DNA from: Firmicutes bacterium UBA5301
Lineage (GTDB): Bacteria > Bacillota > UBA5301
Direction: 5' to 3'
Assembly: GCA_002408345.1 (NCBI GenBank)
Contig: DHRX01000107.1
Location: 1-12,038, forward strand
Length of the DNA stretch: 12,038 nt
This document shows positions 1-7,238 of this stretch, piece by piece. The notes below the pieces were generated by a model. It worked only from the letters and a program-made list of their open reading frames with translations. It ran no database searches and had not been told where the DNA came from. Positions within the stretch are counted from its first letter, which is position 1. Each line of letters opens with the position of its first letter. A program made the position numbers and the translations under genes.

Positions 1-26
1 CCTTTTTTCCAAATAAATCTGATTAA

Positions 27-54
27 TTGTCAATAGTATACTTTTCGCTATTAA
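27..54 (+). promoter_or_regulatory. Candidate sigma-A promoter of the his operon
   Basis: A -35-like TTGTCA (27-32) and a -10-like TATTAA (49-54) are separated by 16 bp, in an AT-rich leader upstream of the first gene. The matches to the TTGACA/TATAAT consensus are good but not perfect. The leader from here to the yerC start is about 110 nt. No T-box or His-rich leader peptide is seen in it. Inferred by eye. Confidence 0.4.
32..45. promoter_or_regulatory. Candidate operator, palindrome inside the promoter spacer
   Basis: The perfect 8-bp palindrome AGTATACT (35-42) has partly symmetric flanks (AA on the left, TT on the right), and it lies between the candidate -35 and -10 boxes. A related AGTACT palindrome occurs at 112-117. 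The adjacent gene encodes a TrpR-fold DNA-binding protein, and TrpR-type repressors bind short dyads over promoters. This makes it a reasonable candidate site for autoregulation of the operon. The assignment is inference only. Confidence 0.3.
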
Positions 55-165
55 TAGGGATGTATCCTTGCTCATTACGCTACTCAATTATTGCTTTTTT
101 ATTGATTTTTTAGTACTGTAAAGAGTGAAAGTAAAAAAATGCTTTCTTTGGGAAGAGGTGGTCGC

Positions 166-477
166 ATGACTATAAGTAAGTTAAAAAGTCCAGAGTTGGA
201 TCTATTTTTTCAGGCGGTTCTTTCTTTAGAGGATAGCGATGAATGCTATCGCTTTTTTGAGGATATCTGTACGGTCTCTGAGTTAAAGGCTATGAGCCAG
301 CGTTTAGAAGTGGCTATTATGTTAAGGCAGGGTTGTAAGTACCAAGAAATTGTCGACAAAACTGGAGCGAGTACAGCTACGGTTAGCCGGGTTAAGCGCT
401 GTCTCAATTATGGTGCCGACGGCTATACTCTGGTAATCGATAGATTAGCTAAGTTAGGGGCGGTAGAGATTGACTAA
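166..477 (+). CDS. yerC: YerC/YecD-type TrpR-like transcriptional regulator
   Basis: This is a 103-residue protein of the TrpR-like YerC/YecD family, whose members are about 100 residues of all-helical fold. The recognisable part is the helix-turn-helix around QRLEVAIMLRQG followed by YQEIVDKTGASTATVSRVKR, which resembles the Trp repressor DNA-binding region. An upstream ATG at 139 would add nine residues. The ATG at 166 is preferred because GGAAGAGGTGG (151-161) sits at proper ribosome-binding distance and the length then fits the family. It is the first gene of the operon and overlaps hisZ by 8 nt, so it is very likely co-transcribed. TrpR-like proteins of this kind have been proposed as histidine regulators (HisR) in Gram-positive bacteria, and the position here supports that role. 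The effector is unknown. It may be histidine or a pathway intermediate. Confidence 0.88.
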   Translation: MTISKLKSPELDLFFQAVLSLEDSDECYRFFEDICTVSELKAMSQRLEVAIMLRQGCKYQEIVDKTGASTATVSRVKRCLNYGADGYTLVIDRLAKLGAVEID

Positions 478-1702
478 AGAAGAACTTTTGCGCCAGCGTC
501 CCCAGGGGACTAAAGATTACCTGTCGGAAGAAGCTGCGAATATGCGCAATATCGAGGCTCAGATTAGAGAGATCTTCCGATTGTGGGGCTACCGTGAGGT
601 GATTACTCCGACTTTTGAATATTATGAAGTTTTACGGCAAGGTTTAGGCTCAGAGTCAGATCAATTAATCTTTCGGTTCTTTGACCGAGAAGGCCATATT
701 TTAGGTCTCCGTTCCGACGCTACGACCCCGATCGCACGTTTAGCGGCCACCCGCTTTGCTGATAAGAACGGGGTACAGCGGCTCTGTTACTTGACTAACA
801 TTTTTCGGTATGTCGAACCAGGTAAAGGTCGGGAACGGGAGTTTCGTCAGGCTGGGATAGAGCTGATCGGGTCGAGCGCTGCTCAGGCTGATGCGGAAGT
901 GATCGAGTTGGCAGCAGAAGTCTTTAAAGAGTTAGGGATAACTTCTTACCGTTTTGATCTTGGCGAAGTCAGTTTTAGCCTCGGGGTTTTAGCGGAATCT
1001 GGGTTAAGTACACGGGAACAACGGTTGATCCGAGGGGCTTTATTAGAGAAGGACTTTGTGTTAATTGAGGAAGTCTTAGCAGAGGCCCGTTTACCGGAGC
1101 AACGGCGGCAGGCGGTAGAAGCCTTAACTCGGCTACGGGGCGGTCTGGAGGTTATTAGTCAAGGACGAACCCTGACAGAGAACCAGCAAGCTCACCAAGG
1201 TTTGGATCGTTTAGAAGAGGTCTATAATTTACTGCCGGAAAACCTGCGTTCTCGGGTCCATTTAGACTTGGGGTTACTCAAGGACTTAGATTACTATACA
1301 GGGGTTGTTTTTGAGGGCTTTGTGGCTGATTTAGGCTATACGGTCTGTTCCGGTGGACGGTATGATCGACTAATTGGTGGTTTTGGGGTAGAGCGGCCGG
1401 CTACCGGTTTCGCCATTGGCTTAGAACGGTTGTTAGAATTAGTCCCGGTTATTCAGGAAGAGGAAAAGTCGGTTTACTTAACTGCAGCTGTAGCTTGGCG
1501 CTGCCAGGCTCAAGAGTTGGCTCAGAACTTACGGCAAGCCGGTGTGCCTACAGTTATCTGTACGGGAGCAGGTGAGGAGCTTGGGGAGAAACAGATTTTT
1601 ATCGCTGGTCCCCAGGAGTATCAAGTGACTAAGGGTTCGTTAGTGACTAATCTCTCTTCCGTGCCAGCGATAATCCAATTTTTTACTCAGGAGGGTAACT
1701 AA
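470..1702 (+). CDS. hisZ: ATP phosphoribosyltransferase regulatory subunit HisZ
   Basis: This is a 410-residue histidyl-tRNA synthetase paralogue that lacks aminoacylation activity in the family. It binds the short HisG to form the active, histidine-inhibitable enzyme of the first pathway step. Class II synthetase-like landmarks are visible: RSDATTP (81-87), RYVEPGKGREREF with motif-2 character (113-125), the histidine-pocket-like LDYYTG (273-278), GGRYD (295-299) and motif 3 GFAIGLERL (313-321). The C-terminal part after about 330 is short and does not look like a full HisRS anticodon-binding domain. That, together with the next gene being a short HisG, supports HisZ over HisS. The start is TTG at 470, preceded by AGGGGCGG (456-463), and overlaps the end of yerC by 8 nt. 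An 87-nt gap separates it from hisG. Confidence 0.93.
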   Translation: MTKEELLRQRPQGTKDYLSEEAANMRNIEAQIREIFRLWGYREVITPTFEYYEVLRQGLGSESDQLIFRFFDREGHILGLRSDATTPIARLAATRFADKNGVQRLCYLTNIFRYVEPGKGREREFRQAGIELIGSSAAQADAEVIELAAEVFKELGITSYRFDLGEVSFSLGVLAESGLSTREQRLIRGALLEKDFVLIEEVLAEARLPEQRRQAVEALTRLRGGLEVISQGRTLTENQQAHQGLDRLEEVYNLLPENLRSRVHLDLGLLKDLDYYTGVVFEGFVADLGYTVCSGGRYDRLIGGFGVERPATGFAIGLERLLELVPVIQEEEKSVYLTAAVAWRCQAQELAQNLRQAGVPTVICTGAGEELGEKQIFIAGPQEYQVTKGSLVTNLSSVPAIIQFFTQEGN

Positions 1703-1705
1703 GGG

Positions 1706-1734
1706 TTGACAGGAGCCAAGGGCTATGGTAATTT
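1706..1734 (+). promoter_or_regulatory. Possible internal promoter ahead of hisG
   Basis: A perfect TTGACA (1706-1711) is followed 17 bp later by TAATTT (1729-1734), with a TGn extension just before it (TGGTAATTT). It lies in the only sizeable non-coding gap of the his operon (1703-1789), which is strikingly AT-rich. The -10 match is weak, so this is a candidate secondary promoter for hisG onward, not an established one. Confidence 0.35.
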
Positions 1735-1745
1735 AATTTTATTAA

Positions 1746-1767
1746 TTTAACATTTTAGTTCGTTAAA
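1746..1767. repeat. Short inverted repeat between hisZ and hisG
   Basis: TTTAAC (1746-1751) and GTTAAA (1762-1767) are perfect inverted copies separated by 10 nt, just upstream of the hisG ribosome binding site. It could be a weak operator-like dyad or chance in an AT-rich gap. It is too weak and T-poor downstream to be a terminator. Confidence 0.2.
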
Positions 1768-1789
1768 CTGAGAAAGAGGTATGCTGACC

Positions 1790-2443
1790 ATGGATCCAAT
1801 CAAAATTGCGTTACCCAAAGGTCGGTTGTTGACCCCGGCCCTTACTCTCTTGTCTCAGACAGGTATTATCCAGGTTGACCCCGACCTAGACTTTGAACGG
1901 CGATTGACTATGCATACGACAGACGGCAAATGGCAATTCTTGCTAGTCAAGCCGGCAGATGTGCCTATTTACGTAGAGTATGGCGCTGCTGATCTGGGTA
2001 TAGCCGGGAAAGATGTTCTTTTAGAGACCGGTCGTCAAGTCTGTGAACTTGCGGATCTAGGGATCGGCCGCTGTCGGCTTATCGTAGCGGTTCCTGAAGA
2101 GTCACGGATTACCAAGGCTTCTGATTTGGTTTCCGGGTCCCGGGTGGCGACTAAGTTTCCCCGTATTGCTCGGGAGTACTTTGCTACTTACGGGGTTCAG
2201 GTAGACATTCTCAAATTAAATGGTTCTATTGAACTGGCGCCTAAGGCTGGTTTAGCTACGGCGATTGTCGATATTACCGAAACCGGGGCGACTTTAGCTC
2301 AGAACCAGTTACGAATTGTCGATGAAATTCGCTGGGTTAGCGCCCGCTTAATCTGTAACCGAATCAGTTACAAGCTACACTATTCTTTAATTCAGGAGAT
2401 ATTGGAGAAACTCCAGGCTGGGGAGGAGCGAAATGTTGGGTAA
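1790..2443 (+). CDS. hisG: ATP phosphoribosyltransferase, short-form catalytic subunit
   Basis: HisG joins ATP and PRPP to give phosphoribosyl-ATP, the first committed step of histidine synthesis. At 217 residues it is the short form, which lacks the C-terminal ACT-like regulatory domain and depends on HisZ, encoded just upstream. The N-terminal IKIALPKGRL is typical of the family. The PRPP-binding loop is visible at about residues 154-169, as GLATAIVDITETGATL. An ATG at 1781 is also in frame, but it lies only 1 nt after the AGAGG ribosome binding site (1775-1779). The ATG at 1790 has a 10-nt spacing and is preferred. The 3' end overlaps hisD by 11 nt, which implies translational coupling. 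Confidence 0.95.
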   Translation: MDPIKIALPKGRLLTPALTLLSQTGIIQVDPDLDFERRLTMHTTDGKWQFLLVKPADVPIYVEYGAADLGIAGKDVLLETGRQVCELADLGIGRCRLIVAVPEESRITKASDLVSGSRVATKFPRIAREYFATYGVQVDILKLNGSIELAPKAGLATAIVDITETGATLAQNQLRIVDEIRWVSARLICNRISYKLHYSLIQEILEKLQAGEERNVG

Positions 2444-3782
2444 TACAGGATCTAAGGAAAAACTGTGGACGGTATTAGACTGGCGGGGCGGGCAGGCAAC
2501 TGTAGACCAAATTTTGTTAACCCGAGGTTTGGAGTTCGATGCGGCTAAAGAAACAGCGGTTCGCGAGATTATCCAGGCGGTACGGAGACAAGGGGATGCC
2601 GCTTTATTAGAGTATACCGCCCGTTTTGATCAGGTTAAATTGACGCCAGAGCTGATTGCGGTTTCTCCCGCCGAGTTTGCAACGGCTGCTGCCCAGGTTA
2701 GCGCCGAGTTTCGGCAGGCGATCCAAGTCGCAGCCGAGCGAATTCGTCGCTACCACCAACGGCAATTGCCCCAGAATTGGGAGTATACCGATGAGATCGG
2801 GGCTGTTTTAGGCAGACGGTATGTACCTCTTAACCGGGTCGGAGTTTATGTCCCTGGAGGACGAGCCCCGTACCCTTCGACGGTACTAATGAATATTATT
2901 CCACCCCAAGTAGCCGGGGTACAGTCAATCTGCGTGGTAACGCCACCAGGGAAAGACGGGCAGATTAACCCCCACATTTTAGTAGCCGCTGAGCTACTAG
3001 GGGTAACCGAGGTCTATAAGGTGGGGGGAGCCCAAGCCATTGCGGCTTTAGCTTACGGGACCGAGACGATCCCTCGAGTTGATAAGATCTGTGGTCCTGG
3101 TAACCTTTATGTAACTTTGGCCAAAAAACAGGTTTATGGGACCGTTGGTATCGATATGTTGGCCGGACCTTCAGAGATTGCTGTGGTTGCTGATGTAGAC
3201 GCTAACCCCCGCTATGTTGCGGCTGACTTACTTTCTCAAGCTGAACATGATCCAGAAGCCGGAGCTTTCTTGGTGACGACCAGTTCTGAGCTAGCGCAGG
3301 CGGTAGAAAACCAATTAGTTCAGCAACTAGCTAAGCTGGAACGGGGCGCAACGGCTAGAGAGGCTCTGAATAGGTGGGGCCGCTGTTTTTTGGTAGATTC
3401 AATAGAGGTCGGACTAGACTTGGTGAATCGGTTAGCCCCAGAGCATCTGGAGCTGTATGTTGCTGACCCTGAGCGGTATCTAGAGCAAGTGCGATCGGCT
3501 GGGACCGTCTTTCTAGGCGGCTATACCCCGGAGCCCTTAGGGGATTATGCTTCGGGTACCAATCATGTCTTACCGACCCACGGAACAGCTCGTTTTTCTT
3601 CAGGGTTAAGTGTCGACGATTTTTTAAAGCGGATGAGCTATTCCCAGTACCCCCGGGAAGCATTGCTGCATTTAGCACCGAGTGTAGTTGCATTGGCTGA
3701 GACTGAAGGTTTTACAGCCCACGCTAATGCGGTCAAGGTGCGGTTAGAGGAGGATGAAGATGGGTCAGCAGAGAGAAGCTAG
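2433..3782 (+). CDS. hisD: Histidinol dehydrogenase
   Basis: HisD carries out the last two steps of the pathway, oxidising L-histidinol to L-histidine with two NAD+ and a catalytic zinc. The 449-residue protein is close to the usual 430-440. Clear family blocks are VPGGRAPYPSTVLMN (140-154), GGAQAIAALAYGTE (198-211), KICGPGN (218-224) and DMLAGPSE (241-248). By alignment with the E. coli enzyme the zinc ligands should be Q269 and H272 (in SQAEHD), D371 (in DYASGTNH) and H430 (in FTAHAN). The catalytic E337-H338 pair is in PEHLE. All are present, so the enzyme should be active. The ATG at 2433 lies inside the end of hisG behind GGGGAGGAG. A few extra acidic residues at the C-terminus lie where the gene overlaps hisB. 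Confidence 0.96.
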   Translation: MLGNTGSKEKLWTVLDWRGGQATVDQILLTRGLEFDAAKETAVREIIQAVRRQGDAALLEYTARFDQVKLTPELIAVSPAEFATAAAQVSAEFRQAIQVAAERIRRYHQRQLPQNWEYTDEIGAVLGRRYVPLNRVGVYVPGGRAPYPSTVLMNIIPPQVAGVQSICVVTPPGKDGQINPHILVAAELLGVTEVYKVGGAQAIAALAYGTETIPRVDKICGPGNLYVTLAKKQVYGTVGIDMLAGPSEIAVVADVDANPRYVAADLLSQAEHDPEAGAFLVTTSSELAQAVENQLVQQLAKLERGATAREALNRWGRCFLVDSIEVGLDLVNRLAPEHLELYVADPERYLEQVRSAGTVFLGGYTPEPLGDYASGTNHVLPTHGTARFSSGLSVDDFLKRMSYSQYPREALLHLAPSVVALAETEGFTAHANAVKVRLEEDEDGSAERS

Positions 3783-4353
3783 CGTCCAACGGAGTACTAA
3801 GGAGACGGTAGTAAAGGTTACGGTTAATCTAGATACGGTTACTCCGCCGGTTATCGATACCTCAATCGGCTTTTTTAACCATATGTTGGAGCAGATCGGT
3901 AAACACGGTTTATTATCCTTGACCGTTCAGGCTGAGGGTGACTTAGAAGTAGATGGCCACCACACCGTAGAAGATGTCGGGATTACCTTGGGGCAAGCTT
4001 TCAAAGAGGCTTTAGGTACTAAAGAGGGTATTCAGCGCTATGGGAGTGGGGCTGTTCCTATGGATGATGCTCTGGCTCAAGTAGTGCTAGATATTTGTGG
4101 CCGTCCCTACCTAGTTTTAAAGGCGGATTTCCCCCAGGAGCGGGTTGGTTGGTTTGATACCTGCATGGTTAAAGAATTTCTCCAGGCTTTCTGTACTTAT
4201 GGCGGGATTACTATGCATGTTGAGGTGACCGGCTTAAATAGTCACCATATGGTGGAAGCTGTCTTTAAAGCACTAGGTCGGGCTTTAAGCCAAGCGGTGG
4301 CCAAGGACCCCCGAGTCAGCGGGGTACCGTCAACTAAAGGTGTATTAGCTTAG
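3760..4353 (+). CDS. hisB: Imidazoleglycerol-phosphate dehydratase, monofunctional
   Basis: HisB dehydrates imidazole glycerol phosphate to imidazole acetol phosphate using a dimetal (Mn) centre. The protein is 197 residues from the ATG at 3760 and has no fused histidinol-phosphatase domain. The metal-binding histidine motifs are all visible: FFNHML (38-43), DGHHTVED (65-72) and SHHMVEA (161-167). An in-frame ATG at 3754 directly abuts the strong TTAGAGGAGG (3744-3753) with no spacer. The ATG at 3760 has a 6-nt spacing and is therefore chosen. The start overlaps the 3' end of hisD by 23 nt. The next gene is hisA after 33 nt. In many bacteria hisH would lie here, but it is absent. Confidence 0.95.
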   Translation: MGQQREASVQRSTKETVVKVTVNLDTVTPPVIDTSIGFFNHMLEQIGKHGLLSLTVQAEGDLEVDGHHTVEDVGITLGQAFKEALGTKEGIQRYGSGAVPMDDALAQVVLDICGRPYLVLKADFPQERVGWFDTCMVKEFLQAFCTYGGITMHVEVTGLNSHHMVEAVFKALGRALSQAVAKDPRVSGVPSTKGVLA

Positions 4354-4386
4354 GTTTGGCAAATAGGTTGGGATGGAGAGAAAGTT

Positions 4387-5121
4387 ATGCTGATTATACC
4401 GGCTTTAGATCTGCGGGGCGGGCACTGTGTCCGTCTGCATCAAGGCGATTTTGACCAAGAGACTATTTTTAGCGCTAACCCCTTAGAGGTGGCTCGGGAA
4501 TTTGTGGAGCAGGGGGCACAAAGGCTGCACATAGTTGATCTGGATGCGGCTAGGGAAACCGGCCATAACCGCCAGATTATTAGGGAAATTACCCGGCAGC
4601 TTGCTGTAGAGGTAGAGGTTGGTGGCGGCCTACGGAGTTTAGCCGATTTAGCTGAGCTTTTTGAGGCGGGAGCGGCTTACGCCATTATGGGTACGGCGGC
4701 TTACCAGAACCCGGAGCTAGTAGCCGAGGCGGTGCAGCGTTATCCTGGCCAAATTATCGTAGGGCTTGATGCCCGGGATGGGTTAGTCTCTATTCGTGGC
4801 TGGTTAGAGACTGTACAGGTTTCGGCGGTGGATTTAGGCTGTCAAATGCGAGAACTCGGGGTGGATACGGTAATCTTTACCGATATCTCTCGGGATGGAA
4901 CACTAACCGGGCCTAATTTGGCGGCATCAATCGCTTTGGCCCAGAAAACCGGGCTACAAGTAATTGTTTCCGGAGGGGTTGCCGGTTTAGAGGATTTAGA
5001 AGCTATAGCCGAGGCTACGGTACAGAATCAAGGGGTTATCGGTGCCATTGTCGGTAAAGCTCTTTATACCGGGGCTATTAACCTTGCTGAAGCCATAGCT
5101 ACATGGGGAGGCGCAGTCTAA
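4387..5121 (+). CDS. hisA: ProFAR isomerase HisA
   Basis: HisA is the half-barrel-derived TIM-barrel isomerase that opens the aminoaldose ProFAR to the aminoketose PRFAR by an Amadori rearrangement (step 4 of the pathway). The 244-residue length is standard. The two catalytic aspartates are seen as D8 (in IPALDLRGG) and D128 (in GLDARDG). Phosphate-binding elements GGGLRS (79-84), TDISRDGTLTGPN (165-177) and VSGGVAG (194-200) mark both half barrels. The ribosome binding site is GGATGGAGAG (4371-4380), 6 nt before the ATG. The stop codon touches the start codon of hisF/I/E. The isomerase lies directly ahead of the fused enzyme that makes its substrate and consumes its product. Confidence 0.95.
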   Translation: MLIIPALDLRGGHCVRLHQGDFDQETIFSANPLEVAREFVEQGAQRLHIVDLDAARETGHNRQIIREITRQLAVEVEVGGGLRSLADLAELFEAGAAYAIMGTAAYQNPELVAEAVQRYPGQIIVGLDARDGLVSIRGWLETVQVSAVDLGCQMRELGVDTVIFTDISRDGTLTGPNLAASIALAQKTGLQVIVSGGVAGLEDLEAIAEATVQNQGVIGAIVGKALYTGAINLAEAIATWGGAV

Positions 5122-6501
5122 ATGGCCCAAAAAAGGATTATCCCTTGCTTGGATGTGAAAGATGGCCGGGTAGTTAAAGGCACTAATTTTGTGGGGCTCA
5201 AGGATGCTGGAGATCCGGTGGAACTCGCCGCCTATTATGATCAACAGGGTGCCGATGAGCTTGTTTTTCTAGATATTACAGCTTCTCAAGAGAAACGGAA
5301 AACCTTGGTGGAGTTGGTACGACGAACCGTCCAGCAGATAACGGTACCGCTAATCGTTGGTGGTGGGATTGCTACACTAGAAGATATTCAAGTCCTATTA
5401 GCGGCTGGGGCTGCTAAAGTATCGATTAGTACAGCGGCGGTAAGCGATCCAGGGTTAATCCAAGCAGCGGCTGAAGAATTTGGCAGCCAACGGGTAATTG
5501 TGGCTATTGATGCTAAAGCAGGCCCTGATGGGGGCTGGGAGGTTTATACCCATGGTGGGCGAACCCCTACCGGACTTGATGTTGTTGCCTGGGCTCAGCA
5601 GGTTGCTGAATTAGGGGCAGGGGAGATTTTGCTCACTAGCATGGATAGGGATGGTACCAAAGCCGGGTACGATAATGTCCTAAACCAGGCGGTGGTCAAA
5701 GCTGTCAATATTCCGGTAATCGCTTCTGGCGGAGCTGGCACCTTAGAAGATCTTCGGGAAGCTTTTGAACTGGGCCAGGTAGATGCGGTCCTTGCTGCTT
5801 CGATCTTTCACTACAAAGAGTTGACGATCCCTGAAACCAAGGAGTATTTAGCTAAGGCAGGGATACCGGTGCGACGGGTAGAGGCTGGAGAGCTTAAGTA
5901 TACTGATGGTCTTATTCCGGCGGTAGTTCAGGATGTAAACTCTGGCCAAGTACTAATGGTTGCCTACATGAACCAGGAGTCGCTAGAGAAGACCTTGGCG
6001 ACCGGTCGAACCTGGTTTTATAGTCGGAGCCGCCAAGAACTTTGGCCGAAGGGGGAGACCTCCGGTAATATTCAGGAGGTAGTCGCCATTACTACTGATT
6101 GTGACCGGGATACGCTGTTAATTAAGGTAGTCCAGCAGGGTAGTGGTGCGTGTCATGAGGGGACCTGGTCTTGTTTTCACTACCCTTTGATTGAGGAACG
6201 TTCTATCCCAGGAAGAGTAGCTGTACTTGATGAACTTCGCCAGGTGGTTAGAGAGCGTAGGGAACACCCGGTTGAAGGGTCTTATACCAATTATCTTTTT
6301 GATAAGGGTGTAGATAAGATCTGCAAGAAGATTGGTGAAGAGGCGGCAGAGGTAATCGTGGCTGCTAAGAACCGGTCACCTGAAGAGCTTTCCAATGAGG
6401 CGGCAGATCTCCTCTACCACCTACTGGTCTTGCTGGAGGATGGCCAGACCCCTAATGAATTGGTTTGGGAAGTCTTAGCTAAGCGGCGGAATAAAGGCTA
6501 A
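5122..6501 (+). CDS. hisF-hisIE: Trifunctional HisF-HisI-HisE fusion
   Basis: One 459-residue frame carries three enzymes. Residues 1 to about 252 are HisF, the cyclase of imidazole glycerol phosphate synthase. C9, D11 (in IPCLDVKDGRVVKG) and D130 (in VAIDAKAG) are present, with phosphate loops GGGIAT (80-85) and ASGGAGT (201-207). Residues about 255-355 are HisI, phosphoribosyl-AMP cyclohydrolase, with metal motif DCDRDTLL (326-333) and cysteine motif SGACHEGTWSCF (341-352). Residues about 365-459 are HisE, phosphoribosyl-ATP pyrophosphatase, with GEEAAEVIVAAKN (405-417) and NEAADLLYHLL (425-435). HisIE fusions are common, but joining HisF to the front seems unusual. The junction GIPVRRVEAGELKYTDG has no spare linker. 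The start follows GGGGAGG (5105-5111). No hisH glutaminase is adjacent, so HisF may use free ammonia or a HisH encoded elsewhere. Confidence 0.93.
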   Translation: MAQKRIIPCLDVKDGRVVKGTNFVGLKDAGDPVELAAYYDQQGADELVFLDITASQEKRKTLVELVRRTVQQITVPLIVGGGIATLEDIQVLLAAGAAKVSISTAAVSDPGLIQAAAEEFGSQRVIVAIDAKAGPDGGWEVYTHGGRTPTGLDVVAWAQQVAELGAGEILLTSMDRDGTKAGYDNVLNQAVVKAVNIPVIASGGAGTLEDLREAFELGQVDAVLAASIFHYKELTIPETKEYLAKAGIPVRRVEAGELKYTDGLIPAVVQDVNSGQVLMVAYMNQESLEKTLATGRTWFYSRSRQELWPKGETSGNIQEVVAITTDCDRDTLLIKVVQQGSGACHEGTWSCFHYPLIEERSIPGRVAVLDELRQVVRERREHPVEGSYTNYLFDKGVDKICKKIGEEAAEVIVAAKNRSPEELSNEAADLLYHLLVLLEDGQTPNELVWEVLAKRRNKG

Positions 6502-6517
6502 GGTGTAGAAAAGAAGA

Positions 6518-6859
6518 TTATAATTGGTATTCAATAGTATCTGGTTGTTGCAAAATATGCTGGAGGAAGCTTGCTTGCCTATTTTTTTGGGCTGTGAACT
6601 CTTCGGGTGAGTAAGATAGTGCTTCGATGGGTTGTAGAACTTCTGCTAGAGCATCACCTAGCACTTCCCAACGTTTCCATAATGGCATGTCCGAAAAAGC
6701 TGAGGAGACAATAATAAGATCAATATCGCTCTCAGGCCCAGCAGCGCCTTTTGCCTGGGATCCAAAGAGATATACTTTATCCAATGGTAGACCTTTTATT
6801 TTTAGTGCGTGAAGAAAAGATTCAATGGCTCTATTTACGTCATCTGTTGTTTTATGCAT
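6518..6859 (-). CDS. MNT-type nucleotidyltransferase, HEPN partner
   Basis: This is a 113-residue minimal nucleotidyltransferase of the DNA polymerase beta fold. The signature is clear: LFGSQAKG (31-38) followed by ESDIDLIIV (43-51), with D45 and D47 as the expected metal-binding aspartates. In HEPN/MNT toxin-antitoxin systems such proteins neutralise the HEPN partner, in characterised cases by adding AMP to it. The gene starts inside the 3' end of the HEPN gene (25-nt overlap), so the two are almost certainly translated together. It is convergent with the his operon, ending 16 nt from it, with no obvious terminator between. Composition is more AT-rich than the his genes, consistent with horizontal transfer. 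The antitoxin role is inferred from context, not shown. Confidence 0.85.
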   Translation of the reverse strand: MHKTTDDVNRAIESFLHALKIKGLPLDKVYLFGSQAKGAAGPESDIDLIIVSSAFSDMPLWKRWEVLGDALAEVLQPIEALSYSPEEFTAQKNRQASFLQHILQQPDTIEYQL

Positions 6860-7218
6860 CTAATCACTTCCTTGGTACTATCTAAATACTCTTTGGCAAT
6901 CTTGGGTGGATAATCTTGCAAGGCCCGTGCCAAATCATCTGGATAGCGAGTTGTTACCGCTGCAAAGTTTAAGCGAGCAATAAACTTTATTTGCATTTCG
7001 GGCAAAACAGGTTGGGTTTTACTTAACAGATAAATTAAATTATGGGTTTTAGGTGGTGCTTCACCCGTTCTTTCTACAAACAAGGCTTTTATAGTCTTTT
7101 CAACAGCTAAGTGACACATGAAGACTGTATAAATATATCGGTGGGATTCAAACATGGCTTGGGCTGTATCCAAGTCGTATTTAGCTTGTTTTAACCATTC
7201 TGCTGTTTCTTTTAGCAT
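6835..7218 (-). CDS. HEPN domain protein, partner of the MNT gene
   Basis: This 127-residue all-helical HEPN protein shows the family pattern WLKQAKYDLDTA (8-19), the CHLAVEKTIKALF block (35-47), KTHNL (57-61) and TRYPDD (90s-100s). The last resembles the Pfam HEPN family rather than the HepT/DUF86 type. HEPN proteins paired with MNT are usually regarded as RNase toxins. Here no R-x4-6-H motif can be found. R27 is followed by H36, and R50 by H59, both with eight residues between. RNase activity is therefore doubtful, and a nucleotide- or substrate-binding role for the pair is possible. Upstream on the minus strand AAGGTG lies a few bases before the ATG. It is the first gene of a two-gene operon with the nucleotidyltransferase. 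Confidence 0.85.
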   Translation of the reverse strand: MLKETAEWLKQAKYDLDTAQAMFESHRYIYTVFMCHLAVEKTIKALFVERTGEAPPKTHNLIYLLSKTQPVLPEMQIKFIARLNFAAVTTRYPDDLARALQDYPPKIAKEYLDSTKEVIRCIKQQMT

Positions 7219-7238
7219 ACCTGCACCTTACCTTTATA

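Noticed and set aside
139..165. Upstream ATG extending the YerC protein by nine residues
   Set aside because: The GGAAGAGGTGG ribosome binding site lies between this ATG and the one at 166, and the shorter form matches the family length.
1..165. T-box or His leader peptide attenuator ahead of the operon
   Set aside because: No T-box consensus, terminator hairpin or run of His codons is visible in the leader.
3355..3693. Minus-strand open frame inside hisD
   Set aside because: It is antisense to a strongly conserved gene, has no recognisable domain and reads as low-similarity shadow sequence.
4996..5244. Minus-strand open frame across the hisA-hisF junction
   Set aside because: It lies antisense to conserved coding sequence of two genes, with no family features.
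6627..6812. Plus-strand open frame within the nucleotidyltransferase gene
   Set aside because: It is a shadow of the real minus-strand gene, which carries the GS...DxD motif.
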